This document shows, piece by piece, positions 26,557 to 35,929 of a stretch of 37,016 nt of DNA (its first letter is position 1; the number at the start of each line of letters is the position of its first letter). A program made the translations under genes and the position numbers. Location of the stretch: assembly GCA_005116775.1 (NCBI GenBank), contig SWDN01000005.1:16349-53364 (forward strand). The letters are read 5' to 3'. This DNA is from Nitrospira sp. (GTDB taxonomy: Bacteria; Nitrospirota; Nitrospiria; Nitrospirales; Nitrospiraceae). The notes beneath the pieces are model-generated. The model did not search any database, was not told the DNA's origin, and saw nothing but the letters and a program-made list of their open reading frames with translations.

Positions 26557-27240
26557 GGGGCGAATGCCTTTGCCCATACGTCCGGCATTCATCAAGATGG
26601 TCTGCTGAAAGACAAGACAACCTATGAAATTATGCGGCCAGAGACGGTTGGTCTGGTCGAGAGCAAAATGGTCATGGGAAAGCTCTCAGGCCGGCATGCA
26701 TTTCGGCAGAGGCTGGTGGAGTTGGGCTATACGCTTTCTGACGAAGAGGTCAATCACGCATTTGAACGGTTTAAGAAGTTGGCCGATCAGAAGAGGGAAA
26801 TCTACGAAGAGGACCTTGAGGTCATCGTTTCAGAGGAGTTGGTCAAAATGGCCGATCGGATCACTTTAAAGTCGTTCCATGTGGCCAGCGGGACGGATCA
26901 GGTGCCAACCGCCACAGTCGAGCTCGAAATCGACGGACGAACGATCTCGCAGACAGGGACAGGCGATGGGCCGGTTGATGCGGTCTATCGGATGATTGCT
27001 GCTATCACGCAGACAAGGAGTACGCTTCTCATGTATGTCGTCAAGGCGATTACCGGTGGCACTGACGCCCAGGGCGAAGTCTCGGTCCGGGTTCAAGAAG
27101 ATGGACGCACCGTCTCAGGCCATGGGGCGGATACAGATATTATCATGGCCTCGGCGCGGGCCTATCTCAATGCGCTGAATAAGCTGTCGTACTTGGCCGG
27201 CAAACAGGCGCAGGGCGAACAGAAGGTCAACTTGATTTAA
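26557..27240 (+). pseudogene. leuA: 2-isopropylmalate synthase LeuA, C-terminal part only
   Basis: From GANAFAHTSGIHQDG onward the sequence is LeuA: the subdomain after the catalytic barrel (KTTYEIMRPETVGL, KLSGRHAFRQRL) and the regulatory leucine-binding domain (FHVASGTDQVPTATVEL, GDGPVDAVYRMI, GRTVSGHGADTDIIMASA). About 227 residues remain, ending normally. The catalytic TIM barrel with its metal-binding His residues, more than half of the enzyme, is missing. It has no start of its own and is joined in frame to ilvB. Confidence 0.92.
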
Positions 27241-27263
27241 GGAAAGTGCCCACGATAGAGTCA

Positions 27264-27290
27264 ACAGCTCCGGTCTGAGATCAGAGCTGT
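27264..27290. repeat. Imperfect 27-base inverted repeat after leuA
   Basis: ACAGCTC (27264-27270) pairs with GAGCTGT (27284-27290). After one mismatch the pairing resumes inward (GGT with ATC), leaving a small loop. No T tract follows, so it is either a Rho-type or processing-site hairpin or an operator ahead of the cupin gene. Confidence 0.45.
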
Positions 27291-27312
27291 CTAGTTGGCT
27301 GTGAGGCACGCC

Positions 27313-27675
27313 GTGGTTCATGTTACCCTGGCAGGTCGGCCTGAGTTTCTGGCCGGAGATCATACGGTACTGCGAGAGCTCCTGCATCCGTCGAAGCAGC
27401 CGCTGGCACTTGGGTATAGTATGGCGCACGGAACCTTGGCTCCTGGCGCTCGGTCGAAATGGCACAGATTGGCCTCTTCAGAGGTCTACTATATTATCGC
27501 CGGCCATGGACGGTTGGCGGTAGACGATTCTGTCGTCGCAGTAGAACCAGGCTCTGTCGTCTATGTGCCGCCGGGAAGTAAGCAGTCTCTCGAAAATCCT
27601 GGCCCCACAGCTATCGAGTTTCTCTGTTTGGTCGACCCTGCTTGGCGAATAGAGGATGAGGAAGTGTTGGAATAG
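27313..27675 (+). CDS. Small cupin-domain protein
   Basis: The product is about 120 aa, a single conserved-barrel cupin. Metal-ligand motifs are seen in GARSKWHRLASSEVYYIIAGHG (His, then Glu) and in VEPGSVVYVPPGSKQSLEN. It ends LVDPAWRIEDEEVL, a tail common in a cupin subfamily of unknown substrate. A GTG at 27313 is preferred because TGAGG stands six bases upstream; TTG 27295 and GTG 27301 are in frame. It lies between leuA and leuB, in the same direction, and could be co-transcribed. No role in leucine synthesis can be claimed. Confidence 0.78.
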   Translation: MVHVTLAGRPEFLAGDHTVLRELLHPSKQPLALGYSMAHGTLAPGARSKWHRLASSEVYYIIAGHGRLAVDDSVVAVEPGSVVYVPPGSKQSLENPGPTAIEFLCLVDPAWRIEDEEVLE

Positions 27676-27716
27676 TCTCCTGTGCGGCCATCACCCATAA
27701 AGAGGGAGTGTGATCT

Positions 27717-28790
27717 GTGAAGGCGAAGATTGCCGTATTAGCTGGCGATGGAGTAGGTCGTGAGATTGTCCCTGAGGCGGTGAAGGTCCTGAAGGCTGTG
27801 GCGGAGAAGTTCCGCCACACGTTTGAGTTTGCCTCCGGTGACGTTGGAGGTCAGGCCATTGACAAAGTAGGGGTACCACTTCCTCAAGAGACCTTGACGC
27901 TGGCCAAGCAAAGCGATGCCGTCTTGCTCGGCGCGGTTGGCGGCCCCAAGTGGGAAGGGTTGGAGTATAGCCTGCGTCCGGAACGCGCCCTGTTGGGTTT
28001 GCGCGAGCATCTGGGCCTGTATGCGAATTTACGGCCTGCGAAGTTATACCCCATGTTGACCGATGCTTCCACGCTGAAGCGCGACGTGATTGAAGGGATC
28101 GACATCCTCGTCATCAGGGAGCTGACCGGCGGTATTTATTTTGGAAAGCCGAAGGGAATCGAGAGACTGCCGAACGGGAGCGAACGAGGGTTCAATACCG
28201 AGGTCTATACGACCGAAGAAATCCGTCGCATTGCGAAAGTGGCATTCGAGGCTGCGAGAAAACGCCGGAAGAAGGTGATGTCCGTCGATAAAGCGAATGT
28301 GCTGGAGTCATCCGAACTCTGGCGTCGCGTCGTCATTGAGACCCACAAGGGGTATCAGGACGTCGAGTTGAGCCATATTTACGTCGATAATGCGGCGATG
28401 CAACTGGTGCGCAACCCTCGGCAGTTCGATGTGATGCTCTGTAATAATATATTCGGTGATATTCTCAGCGACGAAGCGGCGATGTTGACAGGATCCATCG
28501 GCATGTTACCGTCGGCCAGTATCGGCGCACAGGTCGGGCTGTTCGAGCCGATTCACGGCAGCGCGCCAGACATTGCAGGGAAGAATGTGGCGAATCCCAT
28601 TGCGACGATTGCTTCAGCGGCAATGATGCTGTCCTATGGGTTCAAGTTGGATAAAGAAGCGGAATCCATCGAGCAGGCGATCGTGAAAACCCTCGATCTG
28701 GGTTACCGCACTAAAGACATTCACAGTCCTGGGACTCGCCTGGTCAGTACGACGGAAATGGGCGAGGCCATCCTGCAACATTTGAATTGA
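27717..28790 (+). CDS. leuB: 3-isopropylmalate dehydrogenase
   Basis: LeuB oxidises and decarboxylates 3-isopropylmalate in leucine synthesis. The 357-aa product is complete: [14 protein letters not shown] at the N-terminus, the substrate Arg residues in [22 protein letters not shown], the catalytic Tyr in [10 protein letters not shown], the Lys in [11 protein letters not shown], and the metal-binding Asp residues in [13 protein letters not shown]. The NAD-specific region [14 protein letters not shown] is present. A GTG start follows GAGGGAG. The next gene begins within 20 bases. Confidence 0.97.
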   Translation: MKAKIAVLAGDGVGREIVPEAVKVLKAVAEKFRHTFEFASGDVGGQAIDKVGVPLPQETLTLAKQSDAVLLGAVGGPKWEGLEYSLRPERALLGLREHLGLYANLRPAKLYPMLTDASTLKRDVIEGIDILVIRELTGGIYFGKPKGIERLPNGSERGFNTEVYTTEEIRRIAKVAFEAARKRRKKVMSVDKANVLESSELWRRVVIETHKGYQDVELSHIYVDNAAMQLVRNPRQFDVMLCNNIFGDILSDEAAMLTGSIGMLPSASIGAQVGLFEPIHGSAPDIAGKNVANPIATIASAAMMLSYGFKLDKEAESIEQAIVKTLDLGYRTKDIHSPGTRLVSTTEMGEAILQHLN

Positions 28791-28799
28791 GGGAGGTTC

Positions 28800-30014
28800 T
28801 TGAGGCTGATGAGTGCAGATCTCAAAACCGGACTGATCCAGACCGTTGCCGGTACGGGAGATCCAGGCTGGTCTGGCGACGCGGCGATGGCCATCGCCGC
28901 TTGTCTGAATGAGCCGAAGGGACTGACCCTGGATGCCGAGGGAAACCTGTTCATCGCCGACTCAGAAAATCATCTTGTGCGAAAGATTGACAGACGGACA
29001 GGCCGTATCACGACCGTCGCGGGGTGTAGGCAGACGATCGGGCCTGAAGCAAAGCCTGTTTCACCGGCGCCAGTCGCACAGAGAGTGTACGATGACCCGT
29101 TTGCCGAAAGTGACGCGGTTAATTCGCACGCCTTTTCTCAGCAGACAGACTTGAGCGGAACGGTTCGTTATGTCGTGGCTGGCACAGCGCCGGCGAAACG
29201 TTTCAGCGGCGACGGTGGCCCAGCGGATCAAGCGCTGTTGAACTTCCCGACGGCCGTGGTGGTCGATCGGGCAGGGCATCTCTACATTGCGGACATGCTG
29301 AACCATCGGGTCCGGCGTGTGGATGCGATCACAAGAGTGATGACGACAGTTGCAGGCCTAGGCCAGCCTCGATATTCGGGAGACGGAGGATTGGCTGTGG
29401 AGGCGGGGCTGAATGAGCCGGCCGCTCTGGCATTGAGCGAAGAGGACATCCTCTATATCGCGGATCAAAGCAACAACCGTGTCAGGGCGGTGGATTTGGC
29501 CACTGGATTGATTCGTACGGTCGCAGGGACGGGAGCAGCAGCGTATAATGGGGATGGTATGGCCGCGATAGAAACAGGTCTGGCTGGCCCCAGCGGATTA
29601 GCGCTGGCGTCGGATGGCACGTTGTATATCGCCGATACGTTCAATGGCAGAATTCGCACCGTTGATCCGCTCACTGGTCTCATACGAACGGTGGCGGGGG
29701 ATGGCGGTGAATATCGGTATCAGGGGGTGAATGAACCGCCCAGTGCCAGTCTCTCTCGGCCATCGGGGATTACATTGGATGAAGAAGGGAATCTCTACAT
29801 GACCGATTCGGACAATCATCTGGTGCGACGGCGGGATCGAATCACTGGATGTCTTGAACGTATCGCTGGGGTGGGGGTGGCCGACTACGGGGGTGACGGG
29901 GGAGCAGCCCTTGAGGCCGGCTTGAGTTACCCCTTTGGAATTGTGGTGAGTCGTGCGGGACATGTGTTTGTGGCCGATACCTTCAATCATCGTATTCGAG
30001 AGATTTGGCAGTAG
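28800..30014 (+). CDS. NHL-repeat beta-propeller protein
   Basis: The product is about 404 aa, made of six NHL repeats of about 55 residues with the repeating pattern T-V-A-G-x-G, G-D-G, L-x-x-P-x-G/A-L/V, L-Y-I-A-D-x-x-N-x-R-V/I-R. This forms a six-bladed propeller, usually a binding platform. Blade 2 carries an insert of about 55 residues that breaks the pattern (GCRQTIGPEAKPV onward). No signal peptide is seen. The start is unclear: TTG 28800 with GGGAGG three bases upstream, or ATG 28809. The first residues (ADLKTGLIQTVAG) look like a joint between blades, so the N-terminus may be shortened. Confidence 0.75.
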   Translation: MRLMSADLKTGLIQTVAGTGDPGWSGDAAMAIAACLNEPKGLTLDAEGNLFIADSENHLVRKIDRRTGRITTVAGCRQTIGPEAKPVSPAPVAQRVYDDPFAESDAVNSHAFSQQTDLSGTVRYVVAGTAPAKRFSGDGGPADQALLNFPTAVVVDRAGHLYIADMLNHRVRRVDAITRVMTTVAGLGQPRYSGDGGLAVEAGLNEPAALALSEEDILYIADQSNNRVRAVDLATGLIRTVAGTGAAAYNGDGMAAIETGLAGPSGLALASDGTLYIADTFNGRIRTVDPLTGLIRTVAGDGGEYRYQGVNEPPSASLSRPSGITLDEEGNLYMTDSDNHLVRRRDRITGCLERIAGVGVADYGGDGGAALEAGLSYPFGIVVSRAGHVFVADTFNHRIREIWQ

Positions 30015-30028
30015 GCAGAATCGAGGTT

Positions 30029-31051
30029 ATGTTGAAAAAGAAGCCTGGGTATGTGATCGCCATCCTCGGTGCAACGGGGGCGGTGGGGAAAGAAACTCTT
30101 GAGATTTTAGAGGAGCGAAAGTTTCCGTTGGCCTCGCTCCGCCTGTTTGCTTCGAAGCGTTCGGCTGGCGAGGTGATGTCGTGTCAGGGCAAAGACTGGA
30201 CGGTTGAGGAGTTGACGCCGGAGTCGTCGTTTGCCGGTGTCGATTTCGCATTTATTTCAGCGACCGATGCGATCAGTCGCGAGTACGGTCAACGGCTCGG
30301 AGCAGCCGGGGTTGTGGTCATCGACGACAGCGGTGTCTTTCGGATGGAGGTCGGCGTTCCGTTGGTGGTGCCGGAAGTGAACGCTCATGCGCTGTTGACG
30401 ATGCCTCGGGGCATTGTGTCGATTCCCAATTGCACGACGACACCACTCGTCATGGCGCTCAAGCCGCTGCAGGATGCCGTGGGGGTGAAGCGCGTCGTCG
30501 TTACGACGTTTCAATCGGTCTCCGGGACTGGCGCTGCGGCCATGGATGAGCTGATGACGCAGACGAAGGATCTGATGTCCTTTCGCGATACGAAGGCTGA
30601 AGTGTATCCGTATCAGATCGCATTCAATCTGCTGCCGCATATCGGATCATTCAACGACGGCGGGGACTGCTCCGAAGAAGTGAAAATCGCCCGCGAGACG
30701 AGAAAAATTCTCGACGCTCCGAGGCTTCGCGTGACAGCGACGACCGTGCGTGTTCCAGTGATGCGCTGCCATTCCGAAGCCATCAACGTCGAGTTGGAAA
30801 AACCGCTCAAGCCGAATGACGCTCGTGCGCTGTTGGCGGCTATGCCGGGTGTCATTGTGTACGATGATCCAGGCAAGAAGCTCTACCCCATGCCTTTGGA
30901 TGCGACCGGCAAAGATGAGGTCTACATCGGCCGCGTCAGGGAGGACGAATCGATCACGAACGGTCTGAATCTCTGGGTGGTTTCCGATAATCTCCGCAAA
31001 GGGGCCGCGCTCAATGCGGTGCAAATCGCAGAACATTTAGCGCAAGGCTGA
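30029..31051 (+). CDS. asd: Aspartate-semialdehyde dehydrogenase
   Basis: Asd reduces aspartyl phosphate to the semialdehyde that feeds lysine, diaminopimelate, threonine and methionine synthesis. The 340-aa product is complete. It has the NADP-binding GATGAVG (14-20), the catalytic Cys at 135 in SIPNCTTTPLVM, the substrate-binding QSVSGTGAAAMDEL, and the His in RCHSEAINVE. The ATG at 30029 follows GAGG; an upstream TTG at 30005 lies inside the NHL gene. Its stop overlaps the next start as TGATG. Confidence 0.96.
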   Translation: MLKKKPGYVIAILGATGAVGKETLEILEERKFPLASLRLFASKRSAGEVMSCQGKDWTVEELTPESSFAGVDFAFISATDAISREYGQRLGAAGVVVIDDSGVFRMEVGVPLVVPEVNAHALLTMPRGIVSIPNCTTTPLVMALKPLQDAVGVKRVVVTTFQSVSGTGAAAMDELMTQTKDLMSFRDTKAEVYPYQIAFNLLPHIGSFNDGGDCSEEVKIARETRKILDAPRLRVTATTVRVPVMRCHSEAINVELEKPLKPNDARALLAAMPGVIVYDDPGKKLYPMPLDATGKDEVYIGRVREDESITNGLNLWVVSDNLRKGAALNAVQIAEHLAQG

Positions 31052-31305
31052 TGGCTGAATGGGGAAATCTTGGCAAGGTCTTTATCGGAGTCGGGCTCTG
31101 TGTGGTTGTGGTCGGCCTGCTGTTGCTGATCGCAGACCGCGTTCCAGGACTTGGGAATTTCTTGGGATGGTTCGGCAAGCTTCCCGGCGACATCTCTATC
31201 CGACGAGATAACTTCAGCTTCTTCTTTCCCATCGTCACGAGTCTGCTCCTCAGCGTGATTCTGAGTCTGGTATTCTATTTCATATCATGGATCATTCGCC
31301 GATGA
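31051..31305 (+). CDS. DUF2905-family small membrane protein
   Basis: The product is 84 aa with two membrane segments (about 8-27 and 57-80) joined by a short loop, FGKLPGDISIRRDNFSFFFP. This is the hallmark of the DUF2905 family, whose function is unknown. The ATG overlaps the asd stop (TGATG), and its own stop overlaps the spoIID start (ATGA), so three genes are translated in series. Confidence 0.85.
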   Translation: MAEWGNLGKVFIGVGLCVVVVGLLLLIADRVPGLGNFLGWFGKLPGDISIRRDNFSFFFPIVTSLLLSVILSLVFYFISWIIRR

Positions 31306-32297
31306 AGAAGCTGAGAAGTGGCGTGTGTCTTACCCTCGTGATGGGAGCATGGCTTCTCGGTCTGTCTTCTGGAGTCGAGGCGGCCGAGTCGATCCGCGTC
31401 CTGCTGGCGGCTGAGGTGTTGCGACTCGATATCCGTTCAGATGGTCCGTTGTGGGCGACAGATGTAAATGGTCGTGGTCAGACTCTGCGCGCCTCGGTCC
31501 AGGTCTTAGCCGCTGACAAGGGGTTTTTCGTGAACAGTGTCCGGATGCAGACGGACCAGTTGACGATCCATGGCGGAGAGCAAGGTCTCACCGTGACCTT
31601 TCCTCGGCCCTCTCGGAAGCCGAATGGGGCGGCGGTGTCATCGGGCGACTCCGGCACAGAGTTTTCCGTAAGCGGCCTTATCCATCTTGTGAGAAGAGGT
31701 AAGGGAATTCTGGTCATCAATCGGGTGGACGTCGAAGAATATGTCAAAGGGGTGGTGCCCGCCGAGGTCAGCTCAACCTGGCATCCGGAGATGTTGAAGG
31801 CGCAGGCAGTCGCGGCCAGGACCTATGTCCTCTATCAGCAGATGTTGAGTGCGACGCGAGACTACGATGTAGCGTCTACAGTGCAAGATCAGGTCTACCG
31901 TGGGAAGCAGGGAATTGATGCCGGGATTCTGCGCGCGGTTGAAGATACGCGCGGACTGGTCGTGACCTATGATGGCGCACCGATTTATGCTGCATTCTCA
32001 TCGACGGCCGCAGGGTTGACGGAAGATGCCATGAATGTGTGGTCGAAAGACTATCCCTATCTCAAGGGTGTGGAGTGCCCCTTCGACTTGATGTCGCCGT
32101 TCTATCAATGGAAATCTTCCTTTACTGTCGATACGCTCGAGCAAAACTTACGGCAACAGGGATTTTCCGTGGGTACAATTGCGACGATGACGCCCCTGTC
32201 GTTCAGCCGTGGAGGGCGCATTGCGAAGTTGCGTGTCCTCCACTCTGGTGGAGAATTGGTGCTTCGCGGAGAAGAGTTGCGGAAAGCAGTCGGGTAG
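31302..32297 (+). pseudogene. SpoIID/LytB-domain protein, 3' end missing
   Basis: SpoIID-type proteins are peptidoglycan lytic transglycosylases or amidase enhancers in the envelope. The product has a signal peptide (MKKLRSGVCLTLVMGAWLLG) and the SpoIID core: INRVDVEEYVKGVVPAEVSSTWHPEMLKAQAVAARTY (the Glu of PAEV is catalytic in SpoIID), then YDVASTVQDQVYRG and STAAGLTEDA. It ends RGEELRKAVG then a stop. The family continues past this point with a short final strand, so the last residues are missing. The change comes at about 32298, where antisense ppiD begins. Most of the domain is intact, so activity might remain. The ATG at 31302 overlaps the DUF2905 stop. Confidence 0.78.
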
Positions 32298-32730
32298 CGG
32301 GGGTCAGATGGTTCGCTGCCAGGAGTCGTTGATAGATCTCCGGATCGAAGGCGCCGTTCTTTTGAAAGTCGGGGATTTGCATGATGACTTCACGCAGGTC
32401 AGCGTCAGCGACAGTGAGACCCATGTTCTTTGCCGCGATGAGCCAGGTCCGATTGTCGACGAGTTGATCGATCACCATTTGCTTGATCGTTTCGTCTTTG
32501 AATTCTCCGGGGACTTTGTCTTTATAGAAGCGGTAGGTGTTCTCGTAGGCGCGCCGAAACTCATCACGGGATATGGTGAGATCTCCGACTGAGGCAACCG
32601 CGGCGCCGGTTTGCTGCTCGCCGAACCCCCACCAACCCATCGTGATGACGAAGGTGAGGGCGATGACTCCCATGATGGACTTGAGGAGCCAGGGGTAGCT
32701 ATGTGACGATTCGCGCATCAATTTGAGCAT
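32298..32730 (-). pseudogene. PpiD/SurA-type periplasmic folding factor, N-terminal part only
   Basis: The product begins MLKLMRESSHSYPWLLKSIM and has one membrane anchor (about 14-36). It continues with the SurA-like chaperone domain: VASVGDLTISRDEFRRAYEN, KQMVIDQLVDNRTWLIAAKN, DADLREVIMQIPDFQKNGAF and YQRLLAANHLTPAT. PpiD proteins run to 600 aa or more, with a parvulin prolyl-isomerase domain. Here the match ends at about residue 144 (32298), and the frame continues into antisense spoIID to 32203. GAGAGG lies upstream of the ATG. It is a membrane-anchored chaperone fragment without its catalytic domain. Confidence 0.82.
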
Positions 32731-32897
32731 GACAACCTCTCGGAAACCTGATATGTACGGATTCTACCCAGGGATTTCAGTAAAGGCAAGAGACGGCGTT
32801 TCATGCGACCATGGTCAGCATGATGAGGAGAGTGATCAGTCCGCGAAGATGATCGCAGCGGCTCATAATGCGTGAGCTGTAGAAGAATGGTCTTTGT

Positions 32898-32926
32898 TTG
32901 TGCAAGGCAGTTCGATTTGTTATACT
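32898..32926 (+). promoter_or_regulatory. Promoter of the RDD-mre operon
   Basis: TTGTGC (32898-32903) and TATACT (32921-32926) are 17 bases apart. They lie about 25 bases before the RDD gene start, so the leader is short. Confidence 0.55.
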
Positions 32927-32951
32927 TTGCCACGAATTGTAAGGAGATCCC

Positions 32952-33410
32952 TTGGCAGAGGAGGTCAGAGGGGTTCATTTGATCGGCGCAGGGGTTTACC
33001 CTAAGGCGCAGGTTCTGAATCGAGGTATTGCCAAGCTGATCGATCTGTTCATCGTTGCAGCAGCCGGTCAAATGTTTGTGCCGGTGGGTTTTCTCGGAGG
33101 ATTGGCCTATATACTGATTGCCGATGGATTTTCCGGTGGGCGTAGCATCGGCAAGCGGTTAATCGGCCTTCAGACAGCGCTTCCAGATCGGCGTGAGCCT
33201 GCAGGTTTTCGAGAGTCCATTATCCGCAATCTTCCCTTTGCGGTGGCTCACGTTGCGTTCGCGGTTCCGTATGTGGGATGGCTTGTGTCGGCAGCAATCA
33301 TTGGGTTCGAAGCGGTCTTGATTATCGGGAATGAGCAGGGGCGGCGTCTTGGCGACGAGGTGGCAGGCACTCAGGTGTTAGATGCAGGCCGTCTGGCATC
33401 GCCCGACTGA
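32952..33410 (+). CDS. RDD-family membrane protein
   Basis: The product is 152 aa with three hydrophobic segments (about 30-60, 100-118 and 120-138). The RDD signature is present: Arg and Asp in NRGIAKLIDLFI, then GGRSIGKRLIGLQ and the final Asp in GRRLGDEVAGTQV. The family is of unsettled function; some members are linked to ion transport. A TTG start at 32952 is set by AAGGAG (32941-32946) five bases upstream. It is followed by mreB after 37 bases and is probably co-transcribed with it. Confidence 0.83.
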   Translation: MAEEVRGVHLIGAGVYPKAQVLNRGIAKLIDLFIVAAAGQMFVPVGFLGGLAYILIADGFSGGRSIGKRLIGLQTALPDRREPAGFRESIIRNLPFAVAHVAFAVPYVGWLVSAAIIGFEAVLIIGNEQGRRLGDEVAGTQVLDAGRLASPD

Positions 33411-33429
33411 GCCAGCTGTCGGAGCGTGA

Positions 33430-34497
<1,068 letters not shown>

Positions 34498-34518
34498 GGT
34501 TCCATCCCAAACTCCCTT

Positions 34519-35400
34519 ATGTGGATGGCTCACTCCAGTTCTCCCTACGGTGCCAGGCGCATTGCGCTTGCCTGTTTTGCCCTCCTGCTGGTGGCTCTTT
34601 TTATCTTCCCCAGTCAAATCCAAGGGCTTCTGCAGTATCTGGGGGGACCGGTCGGTTACGTCGTCAGTGTTCCCCTCGAAGCGGTTGCCTCGATCGATTC
34701 CAGCATTGCTGATCGTTGGGCACAGTATGTGGCCTTGCAAGGGGTTCGGGAAGAGAATCAGCAGCTGCGGAAAGAAAATGAGTGGTTACGAGGGCAACAT
34801 AGTCAGTTGCGCGAATCAGCCGCTGCGACAGAACGATTGACGGCCTTACTGAACTTTAAAGAGCAGGCGCTTCCTACCATGATCGCGGCTCAAGTGATCG
34901 GGCGCGATGCCACAAATCGATATCGCGCCATTATTCTCAATAAAGGAGAGAGCGACGGGGTCAAGCCGGATATGGGAGTCGTGACGCCTGCCGGTGTCGT
35001 CGGGCGGGTGGTGAAAACGACGGGAGCGTCCTCGGTGGTGCTCTTGGTGACTGATCCGAACAACGCCATTGCTGCGCTCATTCAGCGGACGAGAGATGAA
35101 GGTATTGTGGAAGGGGCTCAGCGGGGGTTGGCCAAGCTGAAGTATATTCCGTTGCTGTCAACCTTGCGAGACGGCGATCGGGTTGTGACATCAGGCCTTA
35201 TCGGAGATTTTCCCCGAGGGCTCATGATTGGCGCGATCACGCGGATCGATAAAGAGGAAGGCGCTCTTTTTCAGTCTGCCGAACTGATGCCGGAAGTCGA
35301 TGTCGGTCGCGTAGAGGAAGTGTTGGTCATTCAGACGTCATACGGACAGTCCGCGAAGACCGGGGTAGGGGCAGATCCACCAGAGAAGTCAGTGCCATGA
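34519..35400 (+). CDS. mreC: Rod-shape-determining protein MreC
   Basis: MreC is the periplasmic part of the elongation complex and contacts PBP2. The product is 293 aa, with one membrane segment (about 15-35), a coiled coil (about 70-110, with EENQQLRKENEWLRGQHSQL), then the beta-rich domain with VIGRDATNRYRAIILNKGESDGV, GVVGRVVKT, VLLVTDPNNAIAALIQRT and VVTSGLIGDFPRGLMIG. No good ribosome-binding site is seen at the ATG at 34519, and an ATG at 34525 is equally possible. Its stop overlaps the mreD start as ATGA. Confidence 0.95.
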   Translation: MWMAHSSSPYGARRIALACFALLLVALFIFPSQIQGLLQYLGGPVGYVVSVPLEAVASIDSSIADRWAQYVALQGVREENQQLRKENEWLRGQHSQLRESAAATERLTALLNFKEQALPTMIAAQVIGRDATNRYRAIILNKGESDGVKPDMGVVTPAGVVGRVVKTTGASSVVLLVTDPNNAIAALIQRTRDEGIVEGAQRGLAKLKYIPLLSTLRDGDRVVTSGLIGDFPRGLMIGAITRIDKEEGALFQSAELMPEVDVGRVEEVLVIQTSYGQSAKTGVGADPPEKSVP

Positions 35401-35888
35401 AATTCCTATTCTATCTGGCTCTCGTGGTTCTGCTTGTTCCCTTGCAGACGACGCTATTGCCACATCTGAGCGTATGGAATATCAAGCCGGACTTGGGGCT
35501 TGTGGCCGCAGCGCTCGTTGGACTCTTTGCGGGCGAACTTGAAGGCCTTCTCGTGGGACTCGCGATCGGATGGATTCTGAGCTTATTCTCTGCCGGCGAA
35601 CTGTGGTTGAGCCTTCTCGTGAACGGGGGCGTTGGTCTCTTGACAGGATTTTTGGGGCGGCAAGTGTCGCAGGTGACCGCGATCTCCCTAGGGGCAGGGG
35701 TTTTGTTGGTATCGTTGGCGAGCGGGTTGCTTGCCGCAATGACGTTCAAGGGCTTCGATACATCTCAGATGTGGTGGATGGTCGAGTCTATCGTATTCCC
35801 ACAAGCCTGTTTCGACGGGGTGATGGGAGCGGCGTTCTATTGGATACTCTCCCGACGATTTGATCGAACCCGCCTGAGGACCGAATAG
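35397..35888 (+). CDS. mreD: Rod-shape-determining protein MreD
   Basis: The product is 163 aa with about five hydrophobic segments (for example FYLALVVLLVPLQTTLL and LGLVAAALVGLFAGELEGLL), as expected for MreD, the integral membrane part of the elongation complex. MreD is poorly conserved, so the call rests on size, topology, the LPHLSVWNIKPDLGLV opening and position between mreC and mrdA. The ATGA overlap with mreC suggests coupled translation. Confidence 0.9.
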   Translation: MKFLFYLALVVLLVPLQTTLLPHLSVWNIKPDLGLVAAALVGLFAGELEGLLVGLAIGWILSLFSAGELWLSLLVNGGVGLLTGFLGRQVSQVTAISLGAGVLLVSLASGLLAAMTFKGFDTSQMWWMVESIVFPQACFDGVMGAAFYWILSRRFDRTRLRTE

Positions 35889-35929
35889 CAGGTCTCTCAA
35901 TGGGCGTGGAAGAATGTTGATTGTGACGC

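Noticed and set aside
25204-27240. A novel bifunctional acetolactate synthase/isopropylmalate synthase fusion enzyme
   Set aside because: The joint cuts the thiamine-diphosphate motif of one enzyme and leaves out the whole catalytic barrel of the other. The window has five similar joints elsewhere, so the in-frame read-through is most likely chance.
31287-31301. Upstream ATG at 31287 as the spoIID start
   Set aside because: The ATG at 31302 gives a standard signal peptide (MKKLRSG) and overlaps the DUF2905 stop as ATGA.
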